Below the pieces are notes generated by a model. It saw only the letters and a program-made list of their open reading frames with translations. It was not told the DNA's origin and did no database searches. A DNA stretch of 64,000 nucleotides from Barnesiella sp. An22 (GTDB lineage: Bacteria; Bacteroidota; Bacteroidia; Bacteroidales; Barnesiellaceae). Below, one piece after another: positions 43,854-53,021 of the stretch. Both the position numbers and the translations under genes were made by a program. The stretch is taken from contig NZ_NFJR01000006.1 in NCBI RefSeq assembly GCF_002159975.1, positions 1 to 64,000 on the forward strand, written 5' to 3'. Each line of letters opens with the position of its first letter. Position 1 is the first letter of the stretch.

Positions 43854-45071
43854 ATGCAAAAAACACAAGATATTCGCATCGAGGATTTCAATTATCCGCT
43901 GCCCGACGAACGCATCGCCAAGTTTCCCCTCCCGCAACGCGACCACTCCAAACTGCTGGTCTACCGCCAGGGAGCCATCGAGGAACACCACTTCTACGAC
44001 CTGCCCCGGGTACTGCCCCCCGACAGCCTGCTGGTCTTCAACAACACCCGGGTGATACAGGCCCGCCTGCACTTCCGCAAGGAGACCGGCGCCCTCATCG
44101 AGGTCTTCTGTCTCGAACCCCTCGAGCCGCACGAGTACGCCCTCTCGTTCCAGTCGACCCGCTCGTGCTCGTGGCTCTGCCTCATCGGCAACGCCAAGAA
44201 GTGGAAGAGCGGCCCCCTCACGCAGGAGGTCGAGATTGACGGCAAGCGGGTACACTTCACCGCCGAGCGGGGCCTGCCTCACGGCAATGCCTGCGAAGTG
44301 CGCTTCTCGTGGGACAACCCCGAGGTCACCTTCGCCGCCCTGCTCGACCATGCCGGCGAACTGCCCATACCCCCCTACCTCAACCGCGAGACCGAAGAGA
44401 GCGACAAGACCACCTACCAGACCGTCTACTCCAAAATCGAAGGGTCGGTAGCCGCCCCCACCGCCGGGCTGCACTTCACCCCCGAGGTGCTGGAGGCCAT
44501 CCGGGCCAAGGGGATACCCGAGCTCGAGCTCACCCTGCACGTAGGCGCCGGCACCTTCAAGCCGGTGAAGAGCGAGACCCTCGAGGGGCACGAGATGCAC
44601 ACCGAGTACATCTCGGTAAGCCGCGACCTCATCGACACCCTGGCCCGCACCGACCGCCGCGTGATAGCCGTGGGCACCACCTCGGTGCGTACGCTCGAGA
44701 GCCTCTACTACATAGGCAAGATGCTGGCCGCCAACCCCGACGCCGAGCCGCACGACCTCGTCGTGGCCCAGTGGCAACCCTACGACGGAAGCCCCGACAT
44801 CGACTCGCGCGAAGCCCTGCACCACATCGTCGACTACCTCGACCGCCACGGCATGACGCGCCTCGTCACCGCCACCCAGATTATCATCGCCCCGGGTTAT
44901 CACTACCACATCGTGCAGGGCATGGTCACCAACTTCCACCAGCCGCAGAGCACGCTGCTCCTGCTCGTCTCGGCCTTTGTCGACGGACGCTGGCGCGAAA
45001 TCTACGACTACGCCCTTGCCCACGACTTCCGGTTCCTCAGCTACGGCGACAGCTCGCTGCTGCTCCCCTGA
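43854..45071 (+). CDS. queA: S-adenosylmethionine:tRNA ribosyltransferase-isomerase
   Basis: A 405-residue QueA, slightly longer than the ~345-365 residues usual in Proteobacteria. LPDERIAKFPLPQRDHSKLLV, VFNNTRVIQARL, YQTVYSKIEGSVAAPTAGLHFT, LHVGAGTFKPVKSE, MHTEYISV and GTTSVRTLES are diagnostic. It transfers the ribosyl part of SAM to 7-aminomethyl-7-deazaguanine in tRNA during queuosine synthesis. The start at 43854 follows the -7 element; longer frames upstream lie antisense to the Smr gene and are not real. Confidence 0.95.
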   Translation: MQKTQDIRIEDFNYPLPDERIAKFPLPQRDHSKLLVYRQGAIEEHHFYDLPRVLPPDSLLVFNNTRVIQARLHFRKETGALIEVFCLEPLEPHEYALSFQSTRSCSWLCLIGNAKKWKSGPLTQEVEIDGKRVHFTAERGLPHGNACEVRFSWDNPEVTFAALLDHAGELPIPPYLNRETEESDKTTYQTVYSKIEGSVAAPTAGLHFTPEVLEAIRAKGIPELELTLHVGAGTFKPVKSETLEGHEMHTEYISVSRDLIDTLARTDRRVIAVGTTSVRTLESLYYIGKMLAANPDAEPHDLVVAQWQPYDGSPDIDSREALHHIVDYLDRHGMTRLVTATQIIIAPGYHYHIVQGMVTNFHQPQSTLLLLVSAFVDGRWREIYDYALAHDFRFLSYGDSSLLLP

Positions 45072-45114
45072 CATTCGCCCCGGCAGCCACACAATAAAAC
45101 GGCAAAAAAAACGT

Positions 45115-45129
45115 ATACTATAATAGTAT
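45115..45129. promoter_or_regulatory. Perfect 15-nt AT palindrome upstream of the PorE-like gene
   Basis: ATACTAT-A-ATAGTAT, 73 bp before the start at 45202. The symmetry and position suggest a dimeric operator; no regulator is identified. Confidence 0.45.
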
Positions 45130-45201
45130 CGGTACACACGAAAGGCAGGGCGGGACACGGTCGTCCGCTCGGGCCTTGTCGTCGCCCGCAAGGAAAAAAG
45201 G

Positions 45202-47169
45202 ATGAAGATAAAGACGGTATTCTGGGGATTGGCTATGGCCGGCGTGTTGGCGTCGTGCTCGGGGGCAAAACTAAGCGTTGCCAACGAGCAATACGCCCGG
45301 GGCGAATTTTACGATGCCGCCCAGACCTACCGCAAGGTATACAGCAAGACCAACCCCCGCAAGGAGCGCAAGCTGCGCGGCGAGGTGGCCTTCAAGATGG
45401 GCGAGTGCTACCGCCGCATCAACATGGCGGCCCGCAGCTCGGCCGCCTACCAAAACGCCATCCGATACGACTACCCCGACAGCATGGCCCTCTTCTACCT
45501 GGCCCGCAGCCAGCAGTTCGAGGGGAAATACAAGGATGCCATCAAGAACTACCAGGCCTATCTCGAGACCAATCCGCAGAGCTCCCTGGCCAAAAACGGC
45601 ATACGGGGCTGCAACCTGGCCGTCCAGTGGAAAGAGACGCCTACCCGCTATGTGGTGAAGAAGGCGACGATACTCAACTCGCGCCGCAGCGACTTCGCCC
45701 CCATGTATCTGGGGAAAGACTACGACCAGCTCTACTTCACCTCGTCGACCGAAAAGGCTCTGGGCAAAAACAAAAGCGGCATCACCGGTACCAAGAACTG
45801 CGACATCTACTTCTCAAAGAAAGACGAGCAGGGGGCCTGGCAGAAACCCGAACCCATCGAGGGCGACGTCAATACCGACGAAGACGAGGGCATCGTCAGC
45901 TTCAGCCCCGACGGTACCACCATGTACCTGAGCAAAGCCCGCCGCGAGCCCAACGCCGACACCTCGGTCGAGATCTACACCTCTACCCGTACGGGCGCTC
46001 AGTGGAGCCCGCCGCAAAAATACGAAATCACCGCCGACACCCTCTCGGCCTTCGGCCAGCCGGCCGTATCGCCCGACGGCGAATACCTCTACTTCGTCTC
46101 CGACATGCCGGGCGGATACGGGGGGAAAGACCTGTGGCGCATCTCGCTCACCGACAAGGAGGGGTCGCTCGAGAACCTGGGTGTACAAATCAACACCCCG
46201 GGCGACGAGATGTTCCCCTACATCCGCGACAACGGCGACCTCTACTTTGCCTCCGACGGTCACCCGGGCATGGGCGGCCTCGACATCTTCCGCGCCCGCA
46301 TGAACGCTTCGGGCATGTGGCAAATCGAAAACATGAAATACCCCATCAACTCGTCGGCCGACGACTTCGGCATCACCTTCGGCGAGGAGGAGACCGGCTT
46401 CTTCTCGTCCAACCGCGGCGACGGCCGGGGCTACGACAACATCTACAGCTTCGAGCTCCCCTCGATACGCGTGTGGATAAGCGGAACGGTCATCGACAAG
46501 GACGACGAGCCGGTGCCCGACGCCATCATCCGCATCGTGGGCAACGACGGCTCGAATCAAAAGGAGTATGCCCGCAAGGACGGCAGCTTCCGCTTCAAGC
46601 TCGACCGCGGCGTGCACTACGTGATGCTGGCCTCCTGCCGCGGTTACCTCAACTCGAAGCAGGAGTTTATCTCCGATGCCGAAGAGAAGGATGCCGAATA
46701 TGGCGTCAACTTCGTGCTCGCCTCCATCAGCAAGCCTATTCTCATCGAAAACATCTTCTACGATTTCGACCGCGCCACCCTGCGGCCCGAGTCGGAGACC
46801 TCACTCAACGAACTGGTGAAGATGCTCGACGACAACCCCAACGTGTCGATAGAGCTGGCAGCCCACACCGACTACAAGGGTAAGGACCAGTACAACCTGC
46901 GCCTCTCGGAACGGCGCGCCCAGTCGGTAGTCGATTACCTCATCAAGGCGGGTATCGACCCCCGCCGTCTGCAACCCAAGGGCTACGGCGAAAGCCAACC
47001 CAAGGTCATCACCAAGAAGCTGGCCACGCAATACCCGCAATTCAAGGAGGGCGACGTGCTCACCGAGGAGTACATCACCAAACTCTCGCCCGAAGACCAG
47101 GAGATTGCCAACCAGATAAACCGGCGCACCGAATTCCAGGTGCTCTCGATTACCTGGAACCTCTATTGA
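45202..47169 (+). CDS. porE: PorE-like type IX secretion protein (TPR, PD40, CRD, OmpA domains)
   Basis: A 655-residue lipoprotein (lipobox LASC, Cys19). Domain order: TPR-type helices (~25-140), a PD40/WD40-like beta-propeller (~150-425; FSPDGTTMYLS, VSPDGEYLYFVSD, ASDGHPGMGGLDIF), a carboxypeptidase-regulatory-like domain (~430-520) and an OmpA-like peptidoglycan-binding domain (~530-655; FDFDRATLRPES, HTDYKGKDQYNLRLSERRAQSV). This order is that of PorE, which anchors the type IX secretion complex to peptidoglycan. Other OmpA-family proteins with PD40 domains share parts of it, so the symbol is probable rather than certain. It is a single gene. Confidence 0.75.
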   Translation: MKIKTVFWGLAMAGVLASCSGAKLSVANEQYARGEFYDAAQTYRKVYSKTNPRKERKLRGEVAFKMGECYRRINMAARSSAAYQNAIRYDYPDSMALFYLARSQQFEGKYKDAIKNYQAYLETNPQSSLAKNGIRGCNLAVQWKETPTRYVVKKATILNSRRSDFAPMYLGKDYDQLYFTSSTEKALGKNKSGITGTKNCDIYFSKKDEQGAWQKPEPIEGDVNTDEDEGIVSFSPDGTTMYLSKARREPNADTSVEIYTSTRTGAQWSPPQKYEITADTLSAFGQPAVSPDGEYLYFVSDMPGGYGGKDLWRISLTDKEGSLENLGVQINTPGDEMFPYIRDNGDLYFASDGHPGMGGLDIFRARMNASGMWQIENMKYPINSSADDFGITFGEEETGFFSSNRGDGRGYDNIYSFELPSIRVWISGTVIDKDDEPVPDAIIRIVGNDGSNQKEYARKDGSFRFKLDRGVHYVMLASCRGYLNSKQEFISDAEEKDAEYGVNFVLASISKPILIENIFYDFDRATLRPESETSLNELVKMLDDNPNVSIELAAHTDYKGKDQYNLRLSERRAQSVVDYLIKAGIDPRRLQPKGYGESQPKVITKKLATQYPQFKEGDVLTEEYITKLSPEDQEIANQINRRTEFQVLSITWNLY

Positions 47170-47368
47170 TTCTGCATCGAAAGGGCATTTGAGGTGAAGG
47201 GGTGCATGCAACTCTCCATGCGGCCATCGAGTCAGGTCGCACACTGGAACTAAACTCCAAGAATATTGTAAGAATATGGAGTGAGCAGGAACGCCGGGCG
47301 CGCACCTGCCGCTCTTCAGCCTGCAACCGGCCCCTCACGGGGCGCGGAGCGACGGCGAAGCGCCACCC

Positions 47369-48268
47369 CTACCGCAGCTTCAAGGTATCGCCCACCGAGG
47401 GGATATAATCGTCGGGCAACTTGTTCATCTTGTAGAGGTTCTTCAGGCGGATGCCGTAACGCTGGGCAATCGAGTGCATTGAGTCGCCCGAACGCACCAC
47501 GGCGTAGTCGTACCCCTTCTCGGCCTTCTTCTTTTTCTTCTCGAGGTAGACGATGTCGCCCGCTTCCAGCGGATAGTCGCGGGGTATCTCGTTATACCCG
47601 GCCAGCTTCTTGGCCGAGAAGCCGAACTCCTGAGCTATCGACTCGAGCGTGTCGCCGTCGCGGGCCTCGACATAGAGCAACCCCCACGAACGATAGACCG
47701 CATGCGGATTCTCCACCACGACCGGAGGCAGGTCTTGCGCCCGTATCGGCTTGAACTTCGGGCGGTCATATTCGTAGAGTTCATAGAGTTCGATGGTCTG
47801 TATCAGCTTGTTGGCATACGACCGGTCGGTGGCATAGCCGCACGCCTTCAGCCCCTTGGCCCAACCGCGGTAGTCGGTCACCTTCAGCTCGAAGAGCGAG
47901 GCATAGCGGGCCCGCTTCAAAAACTTGGCGTGGTCTTCATAGGAGTCTTCGGGCGAGTCGTATTTGCGGAAACAGTCGTCCTTGCGGTCGTCGTCATGAT
48001 AGACCCGCTTCCCCTTCCAGTCGCTGTGGCACTTGATGCCAAAGTGGTTGTTCGACTTGCGGGCCAGTTCGCTGCGGCCGGCCCCCGACTCGAGCAGCCC
48101 CTGGGCCAACGTGATGCTGGCCGGTATGCCATACAGTTTCTGATGCTTGATGGCAATCGATTTGTATTGCTCGATATAGTCGAGATAGGCTTTGTTTTTG
48201 CGCTGGGCCGAGAGCGGCTCCAACGTAAGAACGAGGAGAAGAACGACAACGACGTATCTGAATTTCAT
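47369..48268 (-). CDS. Exported glucosaminidase with two LysM domains
   Basis: A 299-residue protein with a signal peptide (MKFRYVVVVLLLVLTLEPLSA). A glucosaminidase domain of the FlgJ/Auto type (~25-180) contains ITLAQGLLESGAGRSELA with the catalytic Glu (~60) and NNHFGIKCH. Two LysM modules follow (~208-252 and ~264-299). It cuts peptidoglycan glycan strands, for growth or remodelling. MM at the start leaves 48271 or 48268 possible. The 199-bp gap to the converging PorE-like gene shows no terminator. Confidence 0.92.
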   Translation of the reverse strand: MKFRYVVVVLLLVLTLEPLSAQRKNKAYLDYIEQYKSIAIKHQKLYGIPASITLAQGLLESGAGRSELARKSNNHFGIKCHSDWKGKRVYHDDDRKDDCFRKYDSPEDSYEDHAKFLKRARYASLFELKVTDYRGWAKGLKACGYATDRSYANKLIQTIELYELYEYDRPKFKPIRAQDLPPVVVENPHAVYRSWGLLYVEARDGDTLESIAQEFGFSAKKLAGYNEIPRDYPLEAGDIVYLEKKKKKAEKGYDYAVVRSGDSMHSIAQRYGIRLKNLYKMNKLPDDYIPSVGDTLKLR

Positions 48269-48456
48269 CATGAATCTAAATTCTAAAAATGGACGATAAA
48301 AATTCCTGTTCTCAAAAATTTCCTTATCTTTGTTCCACGAAGAGAGGATGCGGTACGGCACAGCCCAAGTCGAGAAACCCGATTTCCTGGGTCACTGTAC
48401 CCGCCTCCCGCTGTTTTTGCAGAAGTAGACACCCGTAAACCCGCTTAATGAGAGTT

Positions 48457-48939
48457 ATGGAAAACAGGAATATCACCACAAAGATAATGGTTTGCTCGTA
48501 TGAAGAGCTCACCGAAGCTGAGAAAAAATTGATCGACGCCGCCAAAGAGGCCTCCAACCGCTCCTATGCGCCCTACTCCCGTTTCCAGGTAGGGGCTGCC
48601 GTGCGTCTGGCCAGTGGAGTGCTGGTATCGGGCAGCAATCAGGAGAATGCCGCCTACCCCTCGGGGACCTGCGCCGAACGCACCACCCTCTTCTATGCCA
48701 ATTCGCAATACCCCGACCGCGCGGTCGAGGCGCTGGCCATCGCCGCACAGACGGGCGGAAAGTTCATCGAGCACCCCACGGCTCCCTGCGGGGCCTGCCG
48801 CCAGGTGATACTCGAGACCGAAGAGCGCTACCGCTACCCCATACGCATCTATCTCTACGGCACCGACGAGGTCTATATCGTCGAGTCCATCCGCAGCCTG
48901 CTCCCCCTCTGCTTCGGGAAAAGCGACCTGCCCGAATAG
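48457..48939 (+). CDS. cdd: Cytidine deaminase
   Basis: A 160-residue homotetramer-type deaminase. The zinc ligands and catalytic Glu lie in TCAERT and in PCGACRQ; YAPYSRFQVGAA and the NAAYPSGTCAE loop are typical. It converts cytidine and deoxycytidine to uridines in pyrimidine salvage. A second in-frame ATG three codons upstream (48448) is possible. It stands between the glucosaminidase gene and dnaX as its own unit. Confidence 0.94.
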   Translation: MENRNITTKIMVCSYEELTEAEKKLIDAAKEASNRSYAPYSRFQVGAAVRLASGVLVSGSNQENAAYPSGTCAERTTLFYANSQYPDRAVEALAIAAQTGGKFIEHPTAPCGACRQVILETEERYRYPIRIYLYGTDEVYIVESIRSLLPLCFGKSDLPE

Positions 48940-49091
48940 AATCCGCGCAAAAAAGCGTATATTTGTAGGGCTCGAAAAGGCGGCTCGGACAGCTCGCCCC
49001 CTCTACTCGTGCACGACAGGCAGGGCAATTTGCCTCCCGAGTCATTGCCGCACGGAGTAAAAAGACATAGAACAGAACTTTAAAACACGAT

Positions 49092-50927
49092 ATGGACGAC
49101 TATATTGTTTCGGCACGGAAATACAGGCCCTCGACCTTCCGGTCGGTGGTAGGTCAGAAAGCACTTACTCAGACCCTCAAAAACGCCATCGACTCGAAAA
49201 AGCTGGCTCATGCCTACCTCTTCTGCGGTCCCCGCGGCGTAGGCAAGACCTCGTGTGCCCGCATCTTTGCCAAGACAATCAACTGCTTCCACCCCACCGA
49301 GTCGGGCGAAGCCTGCAACGAATGTGAGTCGTGCCGCGCCTTCAACGAACAGCGTTCCTACAACATCATCGAGCTCGACGCCGCATCGAACAACTCGGTC
49401 GACGACATCCGCGTCCTCATCGACCAGGTGCGCATACCGCCTCAAATCGGGCAATACAAGGTCTTCATCATCGACGAGGTGCACATGCTCTCGACGGCGG
49501 CCTTCAACGCATTTCTGAAGACCCTCGAGGAGCCGCCCCACCACGCCATCTTCATCCTGGCCACGACCGAGAAACACAAGATTCTCCCCACCATCCTGTC
49601 GCGCTGCCAGGTCTACGACTTCCAGCGCATCACCACGGCCGACATCGCCGAACACCTGCAATATGTCGCTTCGCAAGAGGGCATCACCGCCGAACCCGAA
49701 GCGCTCAACGTCATCGCCCAAAAGGCCGACGGCGGTATGCGCGACGCCCTCTCGGTATTCGACCAGGTGGTGAGCTTCTCGGGCGGGCACATCACCTACA
49801 AGGCGGTAATCGACAACCTCAACATACTCGACTACGAATACTACTTCCGGTTGGTCGATGCCTTCCTGCAGGGCAACGTGCCGCAAGCACTCATGATTTT
49901 CAAGGAGGTGCGCGACCACGGCTTCGAGGGGCAGTTCTTCGTCAGCGGTCTCAGCCGCCACCTGCGCGACCTGCTGGTATGCAAAGACCCCACCACGCTA
50001 CCCCTGCTCGAGGTGAGTGCCTCGGTGGCCCAACGCTATGGCGAACAGGCTCAGAAGTGCCCGCTCGCCTTCCTCTACCGGGCCATGGAGCTGAGCAACC
50101 GCTGCGACCTCGACTACCGCATAAGCAACAACAAGCAGTTCCTGGTGGAGCTGACCCTGATACAAATCTGCCAGATTCTTCACCCGGTCAGCGTCCCACC
50201 TCAGGAACCGCCGTTGCAAAAGATTACCCCGGCCGCTCCGGGCAGTGCACCGGCCGCACAACCGCATCAGGCTCAAGCCCCGGCTCAGCCGCTCCCCCAG
50301 GTACAGGCCGTGCCGCAACAGCCGCAACAGCAACAACCCCGGCCCAATCCGGCACAGGCACAAGCTCCGGCAGCACAGACGTCGGAACCGCAGGCCACCT
50401 ATCGGGCCTCGACCATACGCCCCACAGCCCCGGCCCACAAACCAATGGCGCCGGCACAACCCAACCCGACGAAAAAGGCGGCCCCGGCACGCATCTCCAT
50501 TCACCAGAAACCGGTCGAGGCGGCCCCGGAGCAACAGGCTCCCACGGTACAGCAGGAGGTGCTCGACACCCCCTTTACCGAAGAGGCGCTCAATGCGGCC
50601 TGGCTCGCCTATACCCAAACCATCCCTACCGAGGTGGTGCTGGTCAACACCATGAAGAGTTGCCTGCCCAAGCTGACCGACCCCCGCACGTTTGTCGTGT
50701 CGGTCGACTCGCAAATCCAGGTCAACGTCATCAACGAACACCTCTACGAGCTGATGACCTTTTTGCAGAAATCACTGAAGAACAACCAGTTTTCCATGCA
50801 ACTGCGTGTCAACCAGCCCGGTGAGAAAGAGATTATCTTCAGCCCCAAAGACGTACTGATGAAGATGATCGAGAAGAACCCCGACATCAAAAACTTCTAC
50901 GACACCTTCGACCTCGAAATCGCCTGA
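49092..50927 (+). CDS. dnaX: DNA polymerase III subunit gamma/tau
   Basis: A 611-residue clamp-loader ATPase. Walker A is GPRGVGKTS (46-54), a zinc module follows (Cys65, Cys75, Cys78, Cys81), Walker B is IIDEVHML and the SRC motif is LSRCQVYDF. The linker (~365-475) is rich in Pro, Gln and Ala and of low complexity. A ~130-residue C-terminal tau-like domain (~480-611) would contact polymerase alpha and DnaB. It loads the sliding clamp at the replisome. I see no programmed-frameshift slippery site in the linker. Confidence 0.95.
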   Translation: MDDYIVSARKYRPSTFRSVVGQKALTQTLKNAIDSKKLAHAYLFCGPRGVGKTSCARIFAKTINCFHPTESGEACNECESCRAFNEQRSYNIIELDAASNNSVDDIRVLIDQVRIPPQIGQYKVFIIDEVHMLSTAAFNAFLKTLEEPPHHAIFILATTEKHKILPTILSRCQVYDFQRITTADIAEHLQYVASQEGITAEPEALNVIAQKADGGMRDALSVFDQVVSFSGGHITYKAVIDNLNILDYEYYFRLVDAFLQGNVPQALMIFKEVRDHGFEGQFFVSGLSRHLRDLLVCKDPTTLPLLEVSASVAQRYGEQAQKCPLAFLYRAMELSNRCDLDYRISNNKQFLVELTLIQICQILHPVSVPPQEPPLQKITPAAPGSAPAAQPHQAQAPAQPLPQVQAVPQQPQQQQPRPNPAQAQAPAAQTSEPQATYRASTIRPTAPAHKPMAPAQPNPTKKAAPARISIHQKPVEAAPEQQAPTVQQEVLDTPFTEEALNAAWLAYTQTIPTEVVLVNTMKSCLPKLTDPRTFVVSVDSQIQVNVINEHLYELMTFLQKSLKNNQFSMQLRVNQPGEKEIIFSPKDVLMKMIEKNPDIKNFYDTFDLEIA

Positions 50928-50981
50928 TGCCGCCGGGACGTTTCACATCCCCTGCCCCAACCGGACAACCGCACCGCCCCG

Positions 50982-51443
50982 TCACAGGGGGATACCGTAC
51001 TCGTGTTTCACCTCGTCCATCACAAAGGTACTCATGAGCGACCCCATGCTGTCGATGGTGCCCAACACGTTGAGGATGAACTCCTGGTAATATTTCATGT
51101 CGGGGGCATGAATCTTGAGCAGATAGTCGTAGTCGCCCGAGATGTTGTAGCACTCGGTCACCTCGGGAATCTCGCGCACGATGCGGGTAAACTCGAGGGC
51201 AATGTCGCGGTTGAGCCGACGCAACTTCACGCTGCAGAAGACCACGAAACCCCGGTTGAGTTTCTCGGGGTCGAGCACCGCCACATACTTCTTGATGTAT
51301 CCGTTGGACTCGAGCCGCTTCACCCGCTCGAAAACCGGCGTGGGCGACAGGTTTACCTGCGCCGCCAACTCTTTGGTGGTGAGGCGCGAGTTACTTTGCA
51401 AGACCCGCAAAATCTGCAAGTCGGTTTTATCCAGTATCTCCAT
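50982..51443 (-). CDS. Lrp/AsnC-family transcriptional regulator
   Basis: A 153-residue regulator. The N-terminal helix-turn-helix (~10-60; LTTKELAAQVNLSPTPVFERVKRL) is followed by a RAM/ACT-like ligand domain (~70-150; VRKIPEVTECYNISGDYDYLLKI in form). Such proteins form octamers that sense amino acids. It is divergent from metY across a 177-bp AT-rich gap and is a good candidate for its control and for self-control. Confidence 0.92.
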   Translation of the reverse strand: MEILDKTDLQILRVLQSNSRLTTKELAAQVNLSPTPVFERVKRLESNGYIKKYVAVLDPEKLNRGFVVFCSVKLRRLNRDIALEFTRIVREIPEVTECYNISGDYDYLLKIHAPDMKYYQEFILNVLGTIDSMGSLMSTFVMDEVKHEYGIPL

Positions 51444-51545
51444 AGAATGCTATTCTCCGGGCCGTTGCTCTCGGCCTGTTAAACATGGGATTTATTCTTA
51501 ATCAGTGGACAAATATAGATATATTTTCCATATTTCCGAATTTAC

Positions 51546-51576
51546 TTGTTCGATATTTCCAGAAATCATAGTTTTG
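51546..51576 (+). promoter_or_regulatory. metY promoter and AT-rich operator region
   Basis: TTG at 51546-51548 and TAGTTTTG at 51569-51576, spacer 20 nt. Immediately upstream, 51508-51541 is very AT-rich with half-repeated ATATAGATATA and CCATATTTCC, of the kind bound by Lrp-type proteins. Confidence 0.65.
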
Positions 51577-51620
51577 CAAGTACAAACATTTATACTCAAC
51601 CGATAAAAACAGAACCGAAT

Positions 51621-52907
51621 ATGGACCCGAAGAAACTGCATTTCGAAACGCTCCAACTCCACGTGGGACAAGAGCAACCCGACCCGGCCACCGACGCACG
51701 GGCCGTACCCATCTACCAGACCACCTCGTATGTATTTGCCGACTCGGCCCACGCCGCCGCACGCTTCGACCTGAAGGAGCCGGGCAACATCTACGGCCGT
51801 CTGGGCAATCCTACCCAAGACGTACTCGAGCGACGCATCGCCGCACTCGAGGGGGGTGTCGCCGCCCTGGCCGTCGCCTCGGGAGCTGCCGCCGTCACCT
51901 ATGCCATTCAGAATCTGGCCGTCGCCGGCGACCACATTGTCGCCGCCAACACCATCTACGGAGGCACCTACAACCTGCTCGACCACACACTCCCCGCCTA
52001 CGGCGTGACCACCACCTTCGTCGACCCGTCCGACCTCTCGAACTTCGAACGGGCCATACAGCCCAACACCAAGGCGGTCTTCATCGAGACGCTGGGCAAC
52101 CCCAACTCGGGCATCATCGACATCGACGCCGTGGCCGAGATAGCTCACCGCCACCGCATCCCGCTCGTCATCGACAACACCTTCGGTACCCCCTACCTCA
52201 TCCGCCCCATCGAACACGGGGCCGACATCGTGGTACACTCGGCCACCAAGTTCATCGGCGGCCACGGCACCTCGCTGGGCGGTATCATCGTCGACTCGGG
52301 CCGCTTCGACTGGGCCGCCTCGGGCAAATTCCCCCAACTGAGCGAACCCGACCCCAGCTACCACGGCTCCCGATTTACCGACGTGGCCGGAGCCGCCGCC
52401 TACGTCACCCGCATCCGGGCCGTGATTCTGCGCGACACCGGCGCTGCCATCAGCCCCTTCAACGCCTTCCTGCTGCTGCAAGGGCTCGAGACCCTCTCGC
52501 TGCGTGTCGAACGCCACGTCGAGAATGCCCTGCGCATAGTCGATTTTCTGGCCCATCACCCCAAGGTAAAGAAGGTCAACCACCCGGCTCTGCCCGACCA
52601 CCCCGACCACGCCCTCTACGAGCGCTACTTCCCCCACGGGGCAGGCTCGATATTCACCTTCGAAATCAAGGGGGGCGAAGCCGAAGCACACCGATTCATC
52701 GACAGCCTCGAAATCTTCTCGCTGCTGGCCAACGTGGCCGACGTGAAATCTCTGGTCATCCACCCCGCATCGACCACCCACGCCCAGCTGACCGACCGCG
52801 AGAAAGCCGAACAGGCCATCTACCCCGGCACCATACGCCTCTCGATTGGCACCGAACATGTCGACGACCTCATCGCCGACCTCTCGCAGGCTCTCGACCG
52901 GGTATAA
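51621..52907 (+). CDS. metY: O-acetylhomoserine sulfhydrylase (MetY-type)
   Basis: A 428-residue Cys/Met-metabolism PLP enzyme. [43 protein letters not shown] and [13 protein letters not shown] with the Schiff-base Lys210 all fit MetY, and the length favours MetY over MetB or MetC (~380-400). It makes homocysteine or cysteine from O-acetyl-L-homoserine and sulfide. Its substrate comes from the aspartate pathway, encoded in part by thrA at 55561-57996. Divergent lrp is the probable regulator. Confidence 0.92.
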   Translation: MDPKKLHFETLQLHVGQEQPDPATDARAVPIYQTTSYVFADSAHAAARFDLKEPGNIYGRLGNPTQDVLERRIAALEGGVAALAVASGAAAVTYAIQNLAVAGDHIVAANTIYGGTYNLLDHTLPAYGVTTTFVDPSDLSNFERAIQPNTKAVFIETLGNPNSGIIDIDAVAEIAHRHRIPLVIDNTFGTPYLIRPIEHGADIVVHSATKFIGGHGTSLGGIIVDSGRFDWAASGKFPQLSEPDPSYHGSRFTDVAGAAAYVTRIRAVILRDTGAAISPFNAFLLLQGLETLSLRVERHVENALRIVDFLAHHPKVKKVNHPALPDHPDHALYERYFPHGAGSIFTFEIKGGEAEAHRFIDSLEIFSLLANVADVKSLVIHPASTTHAQLTDREKAEQAIYPGTIRLSIGTEHVDDLIADLSQALDRV

Positions 52908-52932
52908 ACACAAACGGCACTACACACAAAAT

Positions 52933-52965
52933 AAGGGTGTGCCCTCATTGGGTACACCCTTTTAC
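52933..52965 (+). terminator. metY terminator
   Basis: AAGGGTGT (52933-52940) pairs with ACACCCTT (52954-52961) and a short T run follows. Confidence 0.8.
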
Positions 52966-52985
52966 TTTCAAAATCGAATATTTTT

Positions 52986-53013
52986 CTGGATTCCCTGTCA
53001 GGCCCAGAATGAC
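52986..53013. repeat. Degenerate copy of the intergenic hairpin repeat
   Basis: CTGGATTCC ... AGAATGACC keeps the ends of the 29-bp element seen at 2962 and 3081 with a diverged centre (CTGTCAGGCCC). Confidence 0.55.
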
Positions 53014-53021
53014 CAACCGCC

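Noticed and set aside
43842-45284. 480-codon antisense frame over queA, and the similar frames over 14556-16349 and 31477-32967
   Set aside because: Each lies opposite a recognised gene, has no family motif and shows the composition expected of a shadow frame.
49092-50927. Programmed frameshift in dnaX giving a short gamma form
   Set aside because: No A6-G or similar slippery run with a following hairpin was found in the linker region.
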